From contig MFGW01000025.1 in assembly GCA_001780385.1 (NCBI GenBank), positions 31,488-38,378 of the forward strand: a DNA stretch of 6,891 nucleotides, in the 5' to 3' direction. Below the pieces are notes generated by a model, which saw only the letters and a program-made list of their open reading frames with translations, was not told the DNA's origin and did not search any database. Both the position numbers and the translations under genes were made by a program. Each line of letters starts with the position of its first letter. Within the stretch, counting starts at the first letter, position 1. This document shows, in pieces, positions 4,872 to 6,891 of this stretch. Source of the DNA: Candidatus Fischerbacteria bacterium RBG_13_37_8. GTDB lineage: Bacteria > Acidobacteriota > HRBIN11 > MFGW01.

Positions 4872-6891
4872 TTACTTTTGCGAAAACCCAATCTTTGGTT
4901 TCTCCACCTCATCAATGGTATGAGCAACAATATTAATAGCGTGCAACAGATGTTTCATAGTAACTCGGGTTGCATCTGCATCAAAATTATTTTCTCTGAA
5001 TGCTGACAGAGCAGCTCTGCGGCATACTTCTGCAATATGAGCTCCTGAGAATTGTTTGGATTGTTTTACCAGCATGCTTATATCAATAGTATCAGCTAAT
5101 GGTTTCGAACGCAGGTGTATCTTATATATTTCCGCCATTCCAGCTTCATCCGGCAGAGGCACCATAATCTGGTAATCAAATCTGCCCGGGCGAAGGAATG
5201 CAGGATCTATTAACTCAACACGGTTAGTAGCAGCTATCACACACACATGCGAACCGGTCTCAAAACCATCCATCTCCGTGAGAAGCTGATTTACCACACG
5301 ATCCCCCGCATCATTGACATATTTGCCCCTCGCTGCTGAAATTGCATCTATCTCATCAAAAAATATTATGCAAGGACTGCTTTCTCGCGCCTTCGCAAAA
5401 AGCTTCCGTATTCGTTGCTCTGATTCTCCAAACCACTTGGAAAGCACTTCCGGTCCTTTGACAGAAATAAAATTTGCTTCTGCTTCATTGGCAAGTACCC
5501 GCGCAATCAATGTCTTTCCTGTCCCGGGAGGTCCGTAGAGCAAAATGCCTTTTACAGGCGTAATCCCGACTTTCTCAAATGCCTCTGGATTTTTTAATAC
5601 TTTGACGATCTCTTGAATGATTGTTTCCTTGATTTCTGTTACTCCACCGATATTTTTCCATGACAGGTTCGTTGGTACTTCGACTGCAAATTCACGCAAT
5701 GCTGATGGTTTCACCTTCTTCAATGCATTTTCAAATTCTTGCATGGAAATGGACAAATCCTTTGTTTTTTCTACATTTAATTCTTTAAGTTCATGAATGG
5801 AATACCGTGCAGTTAGAGCTTCAAATGCTGCCTCCCTGCAAAGCAACATAAGATCAGCGCCAACAAATCCGTGTGTTTTTCTTGCAATTTCAGCCATATC
5901 AACATCCTGGGCAATAGACATATGTTTTGTCTGCTTGAGCAGGATATCGTGTCTTGCTCTTTTATCAGGAATCCCGATATGAATCTCGTAATCAAAACGA
6001 CCCGGTCTCCTCAAAGCAGCATCGAGCACATCGGGTGTATTTGTAGTGCCTACTACTATCACATTGCCTAAATTCCGCAATCCGTCCATCTCGGTGAGCA
6101 GGGTTGTGACAAGTCTTCGCTCAAGTTCACCTCGCATTGAAGAACGTGCACTGCCTATCGAATCTATTTCATCAATTAATAGTATTGCCGGTGTCTTCTC
6201 TTTTGCCTTCTTAAAGGCATCCCTTACTGCTTTTTCGCTTTCTCCATAGAATGGATTAAATACTTCCGGTCCCGATAATTCAATATAATTTGCTTCTATT
6301 TCCTGACTCAAAGCTTTGGCAATCATTGTTTTTCCACATCCGGGCGGTCCACATAGCAAGATCCCCCTCGGTGGACGAATTCCATGCATTACGAAAAAAT
6401 CTGAATGCAGCAACGGCAGCAATATCCTTTCCTTAATAATTTTCTTCTCATATTCAAGCCCTCCAACTTCATCAAGTCCCCCGGTTGAAAGTGCTGTTCT
6501 GCAAGTATCGATAATCAATTCGGTAGCATTGCTATATATTGCTAAATCATGCGGCTTCACTTCAAGAATCTCTATAGTTATTTTTTCGCCCGTGAACAGA
6601 TAAATCAATTTCTTCTGCCCTGAGGAAAGCGGATGCCTCAGAAGATATGTTCTGCAGAGATTTTGTACTTCATGTTGACTCAAATCAGATTTTGACACAG
6701 CCACTTTTATGTGAGTTGCCTGTTCTGGTTTCAGTGGTTCTATTTCAATAATATCCCCGGCAGCAGCAGAGACATCATTAAGCAAGCAGGGATCGATTTC
6801 AATGCAATTATCTTTATGATATGTAATTCCTTTAATCATCGCACCACAGCGACGTTCCAAATTCATATTTTTCAGAATAATATAAGCATCT
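4872..6891 (-). CDS. CDC48/VAT/p97-family double-ring AAA+ ATPase (N-terminus beyond window)
   Basis: This is a hexameric ATP-driven protein unfoldase or segregase of the cytosol. Numbering from the first in-window Met (6866), residues 1-118 are the CDC48 N-domain (second half of the double-psi barrel, then the CDC48_2 part). D1 has Walker A GPPGCGKT at 173-180, Walker B LLIDEID at 229-235, sensor TTN at 274-276 and Arg fingers R287/R290. D2 has GPPGTGKT at 445-452, FFDEID at 502-507, ATN at 546-548 and R559/R562. Both rings look active. Pore loops are aromatic in D1 (F206-Y207) and D2 (W478-F479), as in archaeal VAT. The protein ends in GFSQK with no HbYX proteasome-docking tail. Met 6866 is probably not the start: it has no Shine-Dalgarno, the frame stays open to 6891, and the eight codons before it (DAYIILKN) match the p97 barrel strand around GDTVLLKG. 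It is the most upstream gene seen, with Hsp70 82 nt downstream. Confidence 0.95.
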   Translation of the reverse strand, partial: DAYIILKNMNLERRCGAMIKGITYHKDNCIEIDPCLLNDVSAAAGDIIEIEPLKPEQATHIKVAVSKSDLSQHEVQNLCRTYLLRHPLSSGQKKLIYLFTGEKITIEILEVKPHDLAIYSNATELIIDTCRTALSTGGLDEVGGLEYEKKIIKERILLPLLHSDFFVMHGIRPPRGILLCGPPGCGKTMIAKALSQEIEANYIELSGPEVFNPFYGESEKAVRDAFKKAKEKTPAILLIDEIDSIGSARSSMRGELERRLVTTLLTEMDGLRNLGNVIVVGTTNTPDVLDAALRRPGRFDYEIHIGIPDKRARHDILLKQTKHMSIAQDVDMAEIARKTHGFVGADLMLLCREAAFEALTARYSIHELKELNVEKTKDLSISMQEFENALKKVKPSALREFAVEVPTNLSWKNIGGVTEIKETIIQEIVKVLKNPEAFEKVGITPVKGILLYGPPGTGKTLIARVLANEAEANFISVKGPEVLSKWFGESEQRIRKLFAKARESSPCIIFFDEIDAISAARGKYVNDAGDRVVNQLLTEMDGFETGSHVCVIAATNRVELIDPAFLRPGRFDYQIMVPLPDEAGMAEIYKIHLRSKPLADTIDISMLVKQSKQFSGAHIAEVCRRAALSAFRENNFDADATRVTMKHLLHAINIVAHTIDEVEKPKIGFSQK

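Noticed and set aside
5813..6603. Several plus- and minus-strand open frames of 60-95 codons over the CDC48-like gene
   Set aside because: They overlap the well-conserved D1 ATPase sequence in other frames and their translations match nothing recognisable. They are shadows of the real gene.
1..6891. CRISPR array, tRNA or rRNA genes, insertion-sequence ends or integrase
   Set aside because: No spaced direct repeats, cloverleaf-like intergenic sequence, terminal inverted repeats or transposase motifs were found. Coding sequence fills nearly all of the window.

Overview
The window is almost entirely coding. It carries four genes on the minus strand, so transcription runs right to left. Strong Shine-Dalgarno sites, a sigma70-like promoter and class III cyclase and TIR modules point to a bacterium of moderately low GC. 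The phylum cannot be fixed from this sequence. The p97-like ATPase is archaeal in style but is also known from bacteria, so it does not by itself imply an archaeon.

Layout in order of transcription. (1) 6891-4872: a two-ring AAA+ unfoldase of the CDC48/VAT/p97 family, with its N-terminus off the right edge. (2) 4789-2792: a divergent Hsp70/DnaK-family protein. (3) 2786-1896: a TPR protein starting 5 nt after the Hsp70 stop, so very probably translationally coupled. (4) 1804-1: a large multidomain protein whose C-terminus runs off the left edge. It reads TIR domain, then a double Clp-N-type repeat, then a class III nucleotide-cyclase homology domain, then the start of a second one. The cyclase domains have lost several catalytic positions. 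Gene 4 has its own good promoter candidate in the 91-nt gap and is visibly more AT-rich than the other three.

The first three genes look like a protein-remodelling set: an unfoldase, an Hsp70 and a TPR partner. No J-domain protein or GrpE is present in the window. Gene 4 carries a domain whose fold is normally used by ClpA/B/C unfoldases to receive substrates or adaptors, here joined to a TIR domain, a class that in bacteria is often an NAD-degrading immune effector, and to cyclase-like nucleotide-binding modules. My working inference is a conflict or stress-response locus in which chaperone machinery is coupled to a TIR effector. The sequence supports the domain content and gene order; the functional link is inference.

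No RNA gene, CRISPR array, insertion sequence, integrase or attachment site was seen. No stretch longer than 300 bases lacks a gene.
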